Of a stretch of 64,000 nucleotides of DNA, positions 8,670-17,856 are shown piece by piece. The stretch comes from Lutibacter flavus (GTDB lineage Bacteria; Bacteroidota; Bacteroidia; Flavobacteriales; Flavobacteriaceae): NCBI RefSeq assembly GCF_900188355.1, contig NZ_FZNX01000002.1, forward strand, positions 496,001 through 560,000, written 5' to 3'. Made by a program: the position numbers and the translations under genes. Each line of letters opens with the position of its first letter. Position 1 is the stretch's first letter. The notes under the pieces were generated by a model that worked only from the letters and a program-made list of their open reading frames with translations, did no database searches and had not been told where the DNA came from.

Positions 8670-8797
8670 TGTGACCAATTAAAAAATGTGGTGTCTTATT
8701 AATTGGTTAGTGATTAGTTAAAGGGATTATTTAAACCTCAAAGTTTAAATGTAGACCCCAAGATTAGTGAAGCGTCTCTCTTGAGGCGCTTTTTTTT
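8670..8797 (+). ncRNA. Candidate small RNA / structured module A
   Basis: A 128-bp non-coding stretch after the J-domain gene. It begins TGTGAC, has GTGTC at offset 21, a C-rich motif CCTC at offset 66 and CCCC at offset 86, and ends in an intrinsic terminator. The same marks recur at nearly the same offsets in module B, 155 bp further on. The shared architecture with two C-rich motifs before a terminator suggests a small RNA or a 3'-UTR-derived RNA. No clear promoter is seen, so it could also be processed from the upstream mRNA. Confidence 0.45.
8772..8797 (+). terminator. Intrinsic terminator at the end of module A
   Basis: The stem GCGTCTC (8772-8778) pairs with GAGGCGC (8783-8789), with one G-T pair and a four-base loop. 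Eight T follow. Confidence 0.8.
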
Positions 8798-8824
8798 GAC
8801 ATATTTTTAAAATATATTTAATAA

Positions 8825-8952
8825 TGTGACTTCATAAATAATTAAGTGTCATATTAATAGTTAGTTAATAATACTAGTATTAAATAGGTAAACCCCAAAT
8901 TATATTCAACCCCACAAGATTGTAAAAAACACCTTTTTTTAGGTGTTTTTTT
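8825..8952 (+). ncRNA. Candidate small RNA / structured module B, paralogue of A
   Basis: 128 bp with TGTGAC at the start, GTGTC at offset 21, CCCC at offsets 68 and 85, CAAGATT shortly after, and a terminal hairpin with a T run. Order, spacing and total length match module A, while the bases between the marks have diverged and the terminator stems differ in sequence. This is the pattern of a tandem duplication under structural selection. The C-rich motifs could be single-stranded seeds. Function unknown. Confidence 0.45.
8924..8951. terminator. Bidirectional terminator between module B and the phosphoesterase
   Basis: AAAAAACACC (8924-8933) pairs perfectly with GGTGTTTTTT (8942-8951) around an eight-base loop. 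It has T runs on both strands and touches the stop codon of the convergent phosphoesterase gene. Confidence 0.8.
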
Positions 8953-9841
8953 ATTTTAAATAGGATGCAATATCTTGAGGATCTTCTAAAACAGTTTTAA
9001 TTATTTGAAGTGTTCCATCTTCATTAGAAATAGTATGCCATTTAATTAATGAAATTTGCATATCAGCTATTTCAATTCCTGTAATTGATTGAGGATGTAC
9101 ACAACTTCCATCATTAAAATATGGTAATTCATTTGGTTCTGGAAATCTTGGTCTATGAGTATGTCCCGCAATAATCATTTGGTTGTTATTTGCTAAGATC
9201 CATTTTTTTAAACGCCTTTCAACTTTTATTAACTCTTTATAATTTTTTGCTGGACTTGTTGGATCCTTTATCCCAATAATTTGAAGAGGTTTCCATAAAA
9301 ACTGGACTAAAAACCGACTCCATTTCCATAAAACATAATTAAAAAAATCTGCTTGATGACCGTGTATGAGAAATATATTTTTATCAAAACCCTCAACATC
9401 CAAAATAATTCCTTCATTATAAGTCAATCCTTTTAGTAAATCCTTTTTAGTCGAATTTATTTCATCAAAATAGGAGCCTAAAAGTTTAGCTACTTTTTTA
9501 TCTTTTCTTAAAACCATATCATGGTTTCCCCATAACATGTGCAGTCTGTTTTTTAAATGAAATTCGCGCAACAATAAAAAATTATTTTTATGAGCTTTAA
9601 AAATTTCATTAAAATCGCTATTCTCCCATAATTCTATACCATCGCCTAGCTCAATATAGGTAAAATCATCGTTAAAATAATCTCGTAATGCGTGGTAATA
9701 AATAGTTCCGTTATGTGTAAAATCATCGGTATAACTGTTATCCCCTCTGTGGCAATCACTAAAAATAATAAATTTAGAATCACAATTTAAAGGAATTATT
9801 TTTGCTTTTTTGAAGGAGTTAGATATAATTTGTTGAACCAT
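8951..9841 (-). CDS. Metallophosphoesterase (calcineurin-like)
   Basis: 296 residues. All metallophosphoesterase metal motifs are present in order: FSDCHRGD (Asp29, His31), ELGDGIELW, MLWGNHDMV, LIHGHQAD and IAGHTHRP. The domain plan resembles LpxH-like UDP-diacylglucosamine pyrophosphatases and related phosphoesterases, but the substrate cannot be assigned. No signal peptide. It runs against the non-coding modules and shares their bidirectional terminator. It is divergent from ileS across 145 bp. Confidence 0.85.
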   Translation of the reverse strand: MVQQIISNSFKKAKIIPLNCDSKFIIFSDCHRGDNSYTDDFTHNGTIYYHALRDYFNDDFTYIELGDGIELWENSDFNEIFKAHKNNFLLLREFHLKNRLHMLWGNHDMVLRKDKKVAKLLGSYFDEINSTKKDLLKGLTYNEGIILDVEGFDKNIFLIHGHQADFFNYVLWKWSRFLVQFLWKPLQIIGIKDPTSPAKNYKELIKVERRLKKWILANNNQMIIAGHTHRPRFPEPNELPYFNDGSCVHPQSITGIEIADMQISLIKWHTISNEDGTLQIIKTVLEDPQDIASYLK

Positions 9842-9986
9842 ATTTCAATAAAAATAATTATAAATGTAAACTTAAAATAATTCTTCTGAATTCATTGGTT
9901 TTAAACTGTCATTTTTTTGCCTTTTATAACAATGATATTTTCAAGAAAATACGTAATTTCGCAAACTAATTGATTTAAGGGTAAAA

Positions 9987-12900
9987 ATGAGCAAAAAATT
10001 TAGAGAATATAAAGGATTGAATCTCACTAAAGTAGCAGAAGAGACTTTGACTTTTTGGGAGACTTCATCTATTTTCGAAAAAAGTATAACAACAAGAGAT
10101 GAAAATAAACCATTTATATTTTTTGAAGGTCCGCCTTCTGCAAATGGTTTGCCAGGTATTCATCATGTGATGGGACGTACAATTAAAGACATTTTTTGTA
10201 GATATAAAACGTTGCAAGGGTTCCAAGTTAAGCGTAAGGCAGGTTGGGATACACACGGATTACCAATTGAATTAGGTGTTGAAAAAGAACTGGGAATTAC
10301 CAAGGAAGATATTGGAAAAAAAATTACTATTGAAGAATATAATGACGCTTGTAGAAAAGCGGTAATGCGTTATACAGATGTTTGGAATGACTTAACAAAA
10401 CGTGTTGGTTACTGGGTTGATATGGAAGATCCTTATGTAACTTACAAGTCAAAATATATGGAGACAGTATGGTGGTTGTTAGCTCAAATGTATAAAAAAG
10501 GGCTAATTTATAAAGGGTATACAATTCAGCCTTACTCACCAAAAGCTGGAACAGGTCTTAGTTCTCACGAATTAAATCAACCTGGAACATACCAAGATGT
10601 TACAGATACAACGGCTGTTGCACAATTTAAAGCTATAAAAAATACATTACCAGATTTTTTACAAAATATAGATGGAGATATTCACTTTTTAGCTTGGACA
10701 ACAACTCCTTGGACTTTACCTTCAAATACGGCTTTAACTGTAGGGAAAAAGATAGCGTACGTTTTAGTTAAATCTTTTAATCAATACACTTTTGAACCAA
10801 TAAATGTAATTTTAGCTAAGAATTTAGTAGAAAAACAGTTCTCTAAAAAATTCTTTGCTGTTGAAGAAGAATCATTACTTTCTGAATATAAAGAAAGCAA
10901 TAAAAAAATTCCATTTATTGTAATTCAAGAATTTAAAGGAGTAGATATATTAGAGGCGAAATACGAACAATTATTGCCATATGCACTTCCGTATCAAAAT
11001 CCTGAAAATGCATTTAGAGTAATTGCAGGAGATTTTGTAACAACGGAAGATGGTACAGGAATTGTACATACTGCTCCAACTTTTGGTGCAGATGATGCAA
11101 TGGTTGCTAAACAAGCAAAACCTGAAGTTCCGCCAATGTTAGTTTTAGACGACAATGGAAATCCAGTTCCTTTGGTTGATTTACAAGGAAGATTCACCAA
11201 ACATATGGGTGAATATGCTGGTAAATATGTGAAGAATGAATATTACAATGAAGGAGAAGAGCCGGAGCGCTCAATGGATGTTGATATTGCAATTAAATTA
11301 AAAGAAGAAAACAAAGCTTTTCACGTAGAAAAATACCGACACAGTTATCCGCATTGTTGGAGAACAGATAAACCAATTTTATACTATCCGTTAGATTCTT
11401 GGTTTATTAAAGTGACTGATAAGCGTGATAGAATGTTCGATTTAAATAATACAATTAACTGGAAACCAAAATCAACCGGAGAAGGGCGTTTTGGAAATTG
11501 GTTAAAAAATGCAAACGATTGGAATTTATCGCGTTCTCGTTATTGGGGAATTCCTTTACCAATATGGAGAACAGAAGACGGTGCTGAAGAAATTATTTTA
11601 GGTTCTGTTGAAGAATTAAAAGCTGAGATGAAAAAATCAGTTGAAGCAGGATTCTTGGAAGCTGATATTTTTGCTGATTTTGAAGTTGGAAATATGAGTG
11701 AAGAAAACTATGATAAAATAGATCTTCATAAAAATATTGTAGATGCCATAACGTTAGTTTCACCAAAAGGTCAGCCGATGAAACGCGAAAGCGATTTAAT
11801 TGATGTTTGGTTTGATTCTGGTTCTATGCCATATGCACAATGGCATTATCCGTTTGAAAATAAAGAACTAATAGACGATAATAAATTTTTTCCAGCCGAT
11901 TTTATAGCTGAAGGAGTTGACCAAACTCGTGGATGGTTTTATACGTTACACGCAATTGCAACAATGGTTTTTGATTCTGTTGCCTATAAAAATGTGGTTT
12001 CTAATGGATTGGTGTTAGACAAGGAAGGTAAAAAAATGTCGAAACGTTTAGGGAACGCTGTTGATCCGTTTGAAACAATGGATAAATACGGAGCAGATGC
12101 CACGCGTTGGTATATGATTTCAAATGCAAATCCGTGGGACAATTTAAAATTTGATATTGAAGGTATTGATGAGGTTCGTCGTAAATTCTTCGGAACATTA
12201 TATAATACATATTCTTTCTTCGCATTATATGCCAATTTAGATAATTTCACATATGCTGAAGATGACATTGCAATTGAAGACAGACCAGAAATTGATCGCT
12301 GGGTGTTATCTGAATTAAATACATTGGTTAAAAATGTGGAAAAATTCTATGAAGAATATGAGCCTACAAAGGCGGCGCGTGCAATTCAGGACTATGTAGG
12401 TGAAAATTTAAGTAACTGGTTTGTGCGTTTAAGTAGAAGACGTTTTTGGAAAGGTGATTATCAGCATGATAAAATTTCAGCGTATCAAACTTTGTATACT
12501 TGTATGTTAACGGTTGCTAAATTAGGCTCTCCAATTGCGCCATTTTTTATGGACAATCTTTACAAAGATTTAACTTCAGTTTCCGGAAAAGAAAATTTTG
12601 AATCAATACATTTGGCCGAATTTCCAAAGTACGATGAAAGTATGGTTGATAGTAAGCTGGAGCATAAAATGCAACAAGCCCAAAAAATATCTTCAATGGT
12701 TTTATCATTACGTAAAAAAGAAATGATAAAAGTGCGCCAACCATTGCAGAGAATTATGATTCCAGTTCTTAATCAGGAAGATAGAGATGAGATTTTAGCT
12801 GTTGAAAACTTAATAAAATCGGAGGTAAATGTTAAAGAAATTGAGTTAATTGATGATGCTTCCGGGATATTGGTTAAAACAATAAAGCCTAATTTTAAAG

Positions 12901-13394
12901 TGCTTGGGCCTAAGTTTGGTAAGGATATGAGGTTTGTTTCTCAAGCAATTCAAAATCTAACTCAAGAAGATATAGCAAATGTTGAAAAACAAGGTGAAAT
13001 TTCTTTAAAAGTGAATGAAAAAACTGTAAATTTAACACTCAATGAAGTTGAAATCACTTCCCAAGATATTGAAGGTTGGTTAGTTGCTAATCAGGGTAGT
13101 TTAACAGTAGCATTAGATGTAACAATTACCGACGAATTAAGGAAAGAAGGGAATGCAAGAGAACTTATAAACAGGGTTCAAAATTTAAGAAAAGAGTCTG
13201 GTTTTGATGTTACTGACAAAATTAAGTTAATTATTCAAAAAAATGATATATTAGAGCGCTCAATTAAGGCAAATGAACAATATATAAAAACAGAAACGTT
13301 AACAAAAGAGTTGGTGTTTGAAGAAGTTTTAGAAAAAGGCACGGAAATTGCTTTTGACGATGTAAACACCAAAATTCTAATAGTAAAAATGTAA
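9987..13394 (+). CDS. ileS: Isoleucyl-tRNA synthetase, long form
   Basis: 1135 residues, clearly longer than the roughly 940 of the enterobacterial enzyme. It belongs to the longer eukaryote-like class that is usual in Bacteroidota and often less sensitive to mupirocin (family knowledge). The class I signature is at GPPSANGLPGIHHVMGR (about residues 49-65), with the KMSKR loop at about 680 (EGKKMSKRLGN). The CP1 editing insertion includes LAWTTTPWTLPSNTALTVG. A C-terminal tRNA-binding region follows. The enzyme charges tRNA-Ile in the cytoplasm. The next gene starts 4 bp after the stop, as commonly seen for the DksA-like and lspA genes in this group. Confidence 0.97.
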   Translation: MSKKFREYKGLNLTKVAEETLTFWETSSIFEKSITTRDENKPFIFFEGPPSANGLPGIHHVMGRTIKDIFCRYKTLQGFQVKRKAGWDTHGLPIELGVEKELGITKEDIGKKITIEEYNDACRKAVMRYTDVWNDLTKRVGYWVDMEDPYVTYKSKYMETVWWLLAQMYKKGLIYKGYTIQPYSPKAGTGLSSHELNQPGTYQDVTDTTAVAQFKAIKNTLPDFLQNIDGDIHFLAWTTTPWTLPSNTALTVGKKIAYVLVKSFNQYTFEPINVILAKNLVEKQFSKKFFAVEEESLLSEYKESNKKIPFIVIQEFKGVDILEAKYEQLLPYALPYQNPENAFRVIAGDFVTTEDGTGIVHTAPTFGADDAMVAKQAKPEVPPMLVLDDNGNPVPLVDLQGRFTKHMGEYAGKYVKNEYYNEGEEPERSMDVDIAIKLKEENKAFHVEKYRHSYPHCWRTDKPILYYPLDSWFIKVTDKRDRMFDLNNTINWKPKSTGEGRFGNWLKNANDWNLSRSRYWGIPLPIWRTEDGAEEIILGSVEELKAEMKKSVEAGFLEADIFADFEVGNMSEENYDKIDLHKNIVDAITLVSPKGQPMKRESDLIDVWFDSGSMPYAQWHYPFENKELIDDNKFFPADFIAEGVDQTRGWFYTLHAIATMVFDSVAYKNVVSNGLVLDKEGKKMSKRLGNAVDPFETMDKYGADATRWYMISNANPWDNLKFDIEGIDEVRRKFFGTLYNTYSFFALYANLDNFTYAEDDIAIEDRPEIDRWVLSELNTLVKNVEKFYEEYEPTKAARAIQDYVGENLSNWFVRLSRRRFWKGDYQHDKISAYQTLYTCMLTVAKLGSPIAPFFMDNLYKDLTSVSGKENFESIHLAEFPKYDESMVDSKLEHKMQQAQKISSMVLSLRKKEMIKVRQPLQRIMIPVLNQEDRDEILAVENLIKSEVNVKEIELIDDASGILVKTIKPNFKVLGPKFGKDMRFVSQAIQNLTQEDIANVEKQGEISLKVNEKTVNLTLNEVEITSQDIEGWLVANQGSLTVALDVTITDELRKEGNARELINRVQNLRKESGFDVTDKIKLIIQKNDILERSIKANEQYIKTETLTKELVFEEVLEKGTEIAFDDVNTKILIVKM

Positions 13395-13398
13395 GGTT

Positions 13399-13782
13399 AT
13401 GAACGATAATGAAAACAATAGATATTCTGACAAAGATTTAGCTGAATTTAAAGAACTTATTCTTAAAAAAATAGCATATGCAGAAGAAGATTTGGCATTA
13501 ATAAAAAGCGCGTTTAAAAACGATAGTAATAATGGTACGGATGATACATCTCCAACTTTTAAAGCTTTTGAAGAAGGTTCTGAAACAATGTCTAAAGAAG
13601 CTAATGTAGCTTTGGCAATTCGTCAGGAGAAGTTTATTAGAGATTTAAAAAATGCTTTAGTTCGTATAGAAAATAAAACCTATGGTATTTGTCGTGTAAC
13701 AGGAAAATTAATTGTTAAAGAACGATTAAAATTAGTTCCTCACGCAACATTAAGTATTGAGGCTAAGAATATGCAGCAGTAA
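13399..13782 (+). CDS. TraR/DksA family protein with degenerate zinc site
   Basis: 127 residues. The coiled-coil region (about 8-80) is followed by the DksA-type C-terminal module: RIENKTYGICRVTGKLIVKERL, then PHATLSIEAK. A canonical DksA zinc finger has two CxxC pairs. Here only one Cys remains (ICRVTGK), and the second pair is replaced by VPHATLS, so zinc binding is unlikely. DksA proteins act in the RNA polymerase secondary channel with ppGpp. The tip residues needed for that are not obvious here. Directly between ileS and lspA. Confidence 0.85.
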   Translation: MNDNENNRYSDKDLAEFKELILKKIAYAEEDLALIKSAFKNDSNNGTDDTSPTFKAFEEGSETMSKEANVALAIRQEKFIRDLKNALVRIENKTYGICRVTGKLIVKERLKLVPHATLSIEAKNMQQ

Positions 13783-13857
13783 TAATTATACCTTTAAGTA
13801 AATTGAAGTTTAGTTATTTGGCTTCATTTTGTAATACACCTTAGAAAAAAATTAAAT

Positions 13858-14451
13858 TTGAAGAAAGCTATATTTATTATTATTACTGTATTATTAATAG
13901 ATCAAATTAGTAAAATATATATAAAAACTAATTTTTTATATGGTGAAGAAGTAGTTGTTTTTGACTGGTTTAGAATCCATTTTATTGAAAATAATGGAAT
14001 GGCCTGGGGCGCTGAGTTAGGAGGGAAAACAGGTAAATTATTCCTAACGATTTTTAGGTTGTTTGCAATAGTTGGTATAGGTTATTGGCTTTATTCTTCA
14101 GTTAAGAAAAATGCCCATACTATTTTAATTGTTGCCATTTCACTTATTTTTGCAGGTGCAATGGGTAATATTATAGACTCTGTTTTTTATGGAGTTATTT
14201 TTGATACGCCAAGAAATGCAACTGCAACCTTATTTGCAAGTGAGCCTTATGGAGAATTACTATATGGTAAGGTAGTTGACATGCTTTATTTCCCAATTTG
14301 GAGTGGAGATTTACCAAGTTGGTTGCCAATTTGGGGAGGTAAACCTTTTACTTTTTTTAATGCAATTTTTAATGTTGCCGACACTGCAATTTCTACTGCA
14401 GTTGGTTTGTTGATTGTCTTTAATAAAAAGGCATTTCCAAAACACGATTAA
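13858..14451 (+). CDS. lspA: Lipoprotein signal peptidase (signal peptidase II)
   Basis: 197 residues, starting at a TTG (13858) directly before the hydrophobic first helix. Catalytic-region motifs are IENNGMAWGAELGG, GAMGNIIDSVFYG (first Asp) and FNAIFNVADTAISTAVG (second Asp). Four membrane segments are visible. There is an extra periplasmic stretch between the two Asp motifs, as in Bacteroidota homologues. The enzyme removes signal peptides from prolipoproteins at the inner membrane. The window itself encodes several substrates. The non-ATG start is supported by absence of an earlier ATG in frame. Confidence 0.94.
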   Translation: MKKAIFIIITVLLIDQISKIYIKTNFLYGEEVVVFDWFRIHFIENNGMAWGAELGGKTGKLFLTIFRLFAIVGIGYWLYSSVKKNAHTILIVAISLIFAGAMGNIIDSVFYGVIFDTPRNATATLFASEPYGELLYGKVVDMLYFPIWSGDLPSWLPIWGGKPFTFFNAIFNVADTAISTAVGLLIVFNKKAFPKHD

Positions 14452-14497
14452 TTTATAATTAAGAAATTAAAATTGATAGTTTTAAATAATTATATTA

Positions 14498-14513
14498 ATC
14501 GTACATTTGCGAT
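14498..14513 (+). promoter_or_regulatory. -7 box TACATTTG inside a short palindrome; candidate ArsR operator
   Basis: TACATTTG (14502-14509) is a consensus -7 box, 10 bp before the arsR start. It is enclosed by ATCG at 14498-14501 and CGAT at 14510-14513, giving a 16-bp partial palindrome over the core promoter. A repressor bound here would block RNA polymerase. The box call is good. The operator call is inference. Confidence 0.5.
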
Positions 14514-14519
14514 GAACTT

Positions 14520-14852
14520 ATGAAAAGAACAAAAGAAAATATAGTATATCAAGTGGAAACAGAGGAAATCGCAAAATTTGCGAAAGCTTTGGGGCATCCA
14601 ACTCGTATTAAAATATTAAATCATTTAGACGATGCTAGTTGTTGTTATACAGGTGATTTACTAGAGGTTTTACCTTTGGCTCAATCTACAATTTCACAGC
14701 ATTTAAAAGAGTTGAAAGACGCTGGATTGATCCAAGGAACTGTAGATCCTCCAAAAATTAAATACTGTATAAATCAAGAAAATTGGATAAAAGCAAAGGC
14801 GTTATTCAATGAGTTTTTCAGTAAAAATATGAATGAAATTTCGTGTAAATAA
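14520..14852 (+). CDS. arsR: ArsR family metalloregulatory repressor
   Basis: 110 residues with a winged helix-turn-helix: EEIAKFAKALGHPTRIKILNHL, then LPLAQSTISQHLKELKDAGLI. A vicinal Cys pair (Cys41-Cys42, in DDASCCYTGDL) just before the recognition helix, with Cys83 and Cys109 further on, could form the arsenite-binding site. Such repressors leave DNA when As(III) binds. First gene of a seven-gene arsenic operon. The promoter immediately upstream contains a small palindrome over its -7 box. Confidence 0.93.
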   Translation: MKRTKENIVYQVETEEIAKFAKALGHPTRIKILNHLDDASCCYTGDLLEVLPLAQSTISQHLKELKDAGLIQGTVDPPKIKYCINQENWIKAKALFNEFFSKNMNEISCK

Positions 14853-14871
14853 GAATATTAAATTATAGAAT

Positions 14872-15192
14872 ATGAAAATAATTAAAGTATTAGGTACAGG
14901 TTGTCCAAGCTGTGTAAGTGCAGAAAAAGTGGTAGCCGATGTTGTAAACGAATTAAATATTGACGCTCAAATAATTAAAGTAACAGAAATTATGGATATC
15001 ATGATGTACGATGTTATGAATACACCTGCGATTGTTATTGATGAAAAAGTTGTGATAAAAGGGAGAGTGCCAAATAAAGATGAAATGAAAGCATTTTTAG
15101 TAGATAATTTTGCTAATAATGCTTGTTGTTCAGATGAAGATATAGAATCCGGTTGCTGTTCTACAGAGGAAAAAGAATCTGGTTGTTGTTAA
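14872..15192 (+). CDS. Small thioredoxin-fold protein, ArsE-like, with Cys-rich tail
   Basis: 106 residues. The N-terminal beta strand is followed by a C-P-S-C redox motif (Cys11, Cys14, in GTGCPSCVSAEKV), and by MNTPAIVIDEKVVIKGRVP with the cis-Pro of thioredoxin folds. The last 25 residues are unusual: three Cys-Cys pairs between acidic linkers (ACCSDED, GCCSTEE, SGCC-end). Similar small redox proteins accompany ArsF and ArsG in organoarsenical operons. ArsE and ArsF together support reduction of nitrophenylarsenicals, while the Cys-pair tail could bind As(III). Both points are inference for this protein. Confidence 0.78.
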   Translation: MKIIKVLGTGCPSCVSAEKVVADVVNELNIDAQIIKVTEIMDIMMYDVMNTPAIVIDEKVVIKGRVPNKDEMKAFLVDNFANNACCSDEDIESGCCSTEEKESGCC

Positions 15193-15205
15193 GAAAAGTT
15201 AATTT

Positions 15206-15820
15206 ATGGTATTTCAAAAAATAGAAGATAAAATTGATTCATTGATAAAAATTGATTCAATCTCAAACGGAAGAAAGGGAGAATTAAAACCGTTAATAGA
15301 TTTTATTCAATCTAAGGTTTCAAGTAATAAGAATGTAAATCTTAATTTTATTTGTACGCATAATTCCAGAAGAAGTCATTTGTCGCAAGTTTGGGCTCAA
15401 ACAGCTGCGCATTATTTTAAGGTAAAAAATGTGCATTGTTATTCTGGAGGAACAGAAGCTACGGCTTTGTTTCCAATGGCTGCTCAAACATTATCTTCAG
15501 CTGGTTTTCAAATTGTGAAATTGTCAAAAGAAATCAATCCAGTTTATAGTATTAAATATGCCGAAAATGAACCTTCTATTATTGGGTTTTCTAAAACTTA
15601 CGATGATCAATTCAATCCAAAAAGTGAGTTTGCAGCTATTATGACTTGCAATAATGCTGATGTTGGATGCCCTTTTATACCTGGAGCGGATAAGCGAATT
15701 CCTGTAAAATACGATGATCCCAAAGCCTTTGATAATACGCCTCAACAGGAAGAAAAATACGAAGAAAGAAGTAATCAAATAGCTTCAGAAATGTTATATG
15801 TTTTTTCTCAAATTAGATAA
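15206..15820 (+). CDS. Arsenate reductase / low-molecular-weight phosphatase-like protein
   Basis: 204 residues. The active-site loop Cys50-THNSRRS (C-x5-R type, in LNFICTHNSRRSHLSQVWAQ) is that of the low-molecular-weight tyrosine phosphatase fold used by thioredoxin-linked arsenate reductases. Further cysteines occur in IMTCNNADVGCPF, suitable for relay of the disulfide. In this family arsenate is reduced to arsenite for export. It lies 13 bp after the thioredoxin-fold gene and 5 bp before the exporter. It is longer than B. subtilis ArsC (about 140), with extra N-terminal and central segments common in Bacteroidota. Confidence 0.87.
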   Translation: MVFQKIEDKIDSLIKIDSISNGRKGELKPLIDFIQSKVSSNKNVNLNFICTHNSRRSHLSQVWAQTAAHYFKVKNVHCYSGGTEATALFPMAAQTLSSAGFQIVKLSKEINPVYSIKYAENEPSIIGFSKTYDDQFNPKSEFAAIMTCNNADVGCPFIPGADKRIPVKYDDPKAFDNTPQQEEKYEERSNQIASEMLYVFSQIR

Positions 15821-15825
15821 ATTAA

Positions 15826-16857
15826 ATGAAAACAAGACTTAAATTTTTAGACCGGTTTTTAACATTATGGATATTTTTAGCAATGGCCATTGGTGTTGGA
15901 CTTGGTTATTTATTCCCTCAGATAGGAACTATAACTGATTCACTTTCGGTAGGGACTACAAATATTCCGTTGGCAATCGGCTTAATTTTAATGATGTATC
16001 CACCATTGGCTAAAGTTGATTATAGTTTGATTCCAACAGTTTTTAAAGACACTAAACTAATGTCAATGTCTTTATTTTTAAACTGGATTGTTGGACCAAT
16101 TTTAATGTTTGCACTTGCAATTATCTTTTTAAGAGACGAACCAGGATATATGTCGGGTTTAATTTTAATTGGATTAGCGAGATGCATTGCAATGGTTATT
16201 GTTTGGAACGATTTAGCCGGTGCAAGTAGAGAATATGGAGCAACTCTAATTGCATTAAATAGTGTTTTTCAAATTTTGACCTATAGTTTTTATGCTTGGT
16301 TATTTATAACCGTTTTACCTGCCTATTTTGGATTAGAAGGTTTTGACGTGGATATTTCAATTTATGAAGTAGCAAAAAGCGTTGCAATTTATTTAGGAAT
16401 TCCATTTTTAGCAGGGTTTTTAAGTAGAAAATATTTGGTAAAATATAAAGGAGAAGATTGGTATAACCGTAAATTTATTCCAAAAATTTCACCAATTACA
16501 TTAATTGCCTTATTGGGAACCATTGTTTTAATGTTTAGTTTAAAAGGCGACTTAATTGTTGAAATTCCTTTTGATGTATTAAAGATTGCAGTGCCTTTAG
16601 TAATTTATTTTGTACTTATGTTTTTTGTCAGTTTCTTTACTGGAAAGGCTATGGGTATTGATTATAAACGTAATGCAGCTGTTGCTTTTACAGCTACTGG
16701 AAATAATTTTGAATTAGCAATTGCTGTAGCTATTGCAGTTTTTGGAATCAATTCTCAACAAGCTTTTACAGGAGTTATTGGACCTTTAGTTGAAGTTCCT
16801 GTTTTAATTCTTTTGGTAAAAGTTTCGTTATGGCTTAAGAAAAAATATTATAATTAA
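15826..16857 (+). CDS. acr3: ACR3 family arsenite efflux transporter
   Basis: 343 residues with about ten membrane helices. The key family motif is [16 protein letters not shown], containing the essential Cys of the fourth helix (Cys120). The second half has [22 protein letters not shown], typical of ACR3. It exports As(III) across the inner membrane by proton antiport. It sits directly downstream of the arsenate reductase, the expected order. Confidence 0.95.
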   Translation: MKTRLKFLDRFLTLWIFLAMAIGVGLGYLFPQIGTITDSLSVGTTNIPLAIGLILMMYPPLAKVDYSLIPTVFKDTKLMSMSLFLNWIVGPILMFALAIIFLRDEPGYMSGLILIGLARCIAMVIVWNDLAGASREYGATLIALNSVFQILTYSFYAWLFITVLPAYFGLEGFDVDISIYEVAKSVAIYLGIPFLAGFLSRKYLVKYKGEDWYNRKFIPKISPITLIALLGTIVLMFSLKGDLIVEIPFDVLKIAVPLVIYFVLMFFVSFFTGKAMGIDYKRNAAVAFTATGNNFELAIAVAIAVFGINSQQAFTGVIGPLVEVPVLILLVKVSLWLKKKYYN

Positions 16858-16860
16858 AAT

Positions 16861-17838
16861 ATGTTTGATTGGATTGAACATTTAGCTGATTGGTTAGTTT
16901 TTGATGTTTTTAATTTAGAAAAAGGAAAGCATTTAACAGAAGCATTGCATTTTTTTATTTTTGATTCTGTAAAAATATTATTACTGGTTTTTATAGTTAT
17001 TTTTTTTATGGGAATTGTAAATAGCTATTTCCCAGTTGAAAAAGTTAGAAACTATCTATCACGTAAAAAGCTTTATGGTTTTGAATATTTAATGGCTTCA
17101 TTATTTGGAACAGTTACACCATTTTGCTCATGTTCATCCGTACCTTTATTTATAGGCTTTGTAAAAGGAGGTATTCCTTTGGGAGTTACATTTTCTTTTT
17201 TAGTTACTTCACCTTTAGTAAATGAAGTTGCAATTGGTTTGTTTATTGGCTTGTTCGGTTTAAAAACAACTATAATTTATGTAATTAGTGGAGTCTTGTT
17301 GGGAACAATTTCTGGGGTAATCCTTCAAAAATTAAAACTCGAAAAATACTTATCTCCTTGGGTGCAACAAGTATTGGAAAATAGTCAAAAAGAAACGGAA
17401 AAATTTGAAATTGAACATACTACTTTTAAAAATCGTTTACCCTCAATTTGGAATGAAACCAAAACTATTTTAAAAGGGATTTTACCTTATGTAATTATAG
17501 GAATAGCTATTGGAGGATTAATGCACGGTTATATTCCTGAAGGTTTTTTTGAACAATATTTAAGTAAGGACAATTGGTTTGCAGTACCAATAGCAACTTT
17601 ATTAGCAGTACCAATGTATTCTGGAGCTTCTGGAGTGCTACCCGTTGTACAAGTATTGGTTGCAAAAGGAATACCACTTGGAACTGCAATTGCCTTTATG
17701 ATGGGTGTTGTTGGTCTTTCTTTACCTGAAGCAATGTTATTAAAAAAAGTAATGACACTAAAACTAATAGGAATATTTTTTTCTGTTGTAACTTTATGCA
17801 TTATAATTTCAGGTTATGTTTTTAATATAATTTTTTAA
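16861..17838 (+). CDS. Permease, ArsP/YraQ (DUF318) family
   Basis: 325 residues, about eight membrane helices. The conserved TPFCSCSSVPLFIGF motif (Cys89, Cys91) and SFLVTSPLVNEVA in the first half are repeated in form in the second half (VPMYSGASGVLPVVQ), as in ArsP/YraQ permeases. ArsP members export trivalent organoarsenicals such as methyl- or aromatic arsenicals. It starts 3 bp after acr3 and before the ArsF/ArsG pair, which supports an organoarsenical role. A general metal or thiol permease role cannot be excluded. Confidence 0.85.
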   Translation: MFDWIEHLADWLVFDVFNLEKGKHLTEALHFFIFDSVKILLLVFIVIFFMGIVNSYFPVEKVRNYLSRKKLYGFEYLMASLFGTVTPFCSCSSVPLFIGFVKGGIPLGVTFSFLVTSPLVNEVAIGLFIGLFGLKTTIIYVISGVLLGTISGVILQKLKLEKYLSPWVQQVLENSQKETEKFEIEHTTFKNRLPSIWNETKTILKGILPYVIIGIAIGGLMHGYIPEGFFEQYLSKDNWFAVPIATLLAVPMYSGASGVLPVVQVLVAKGIPLGTAIAFMMGVVGLSLPEAMLLKKVMTLKLIGIFFSVVTLCIIISGYVFNIIF

Positions 17839-17856
17839 ATCTATAAAATTCACAAA

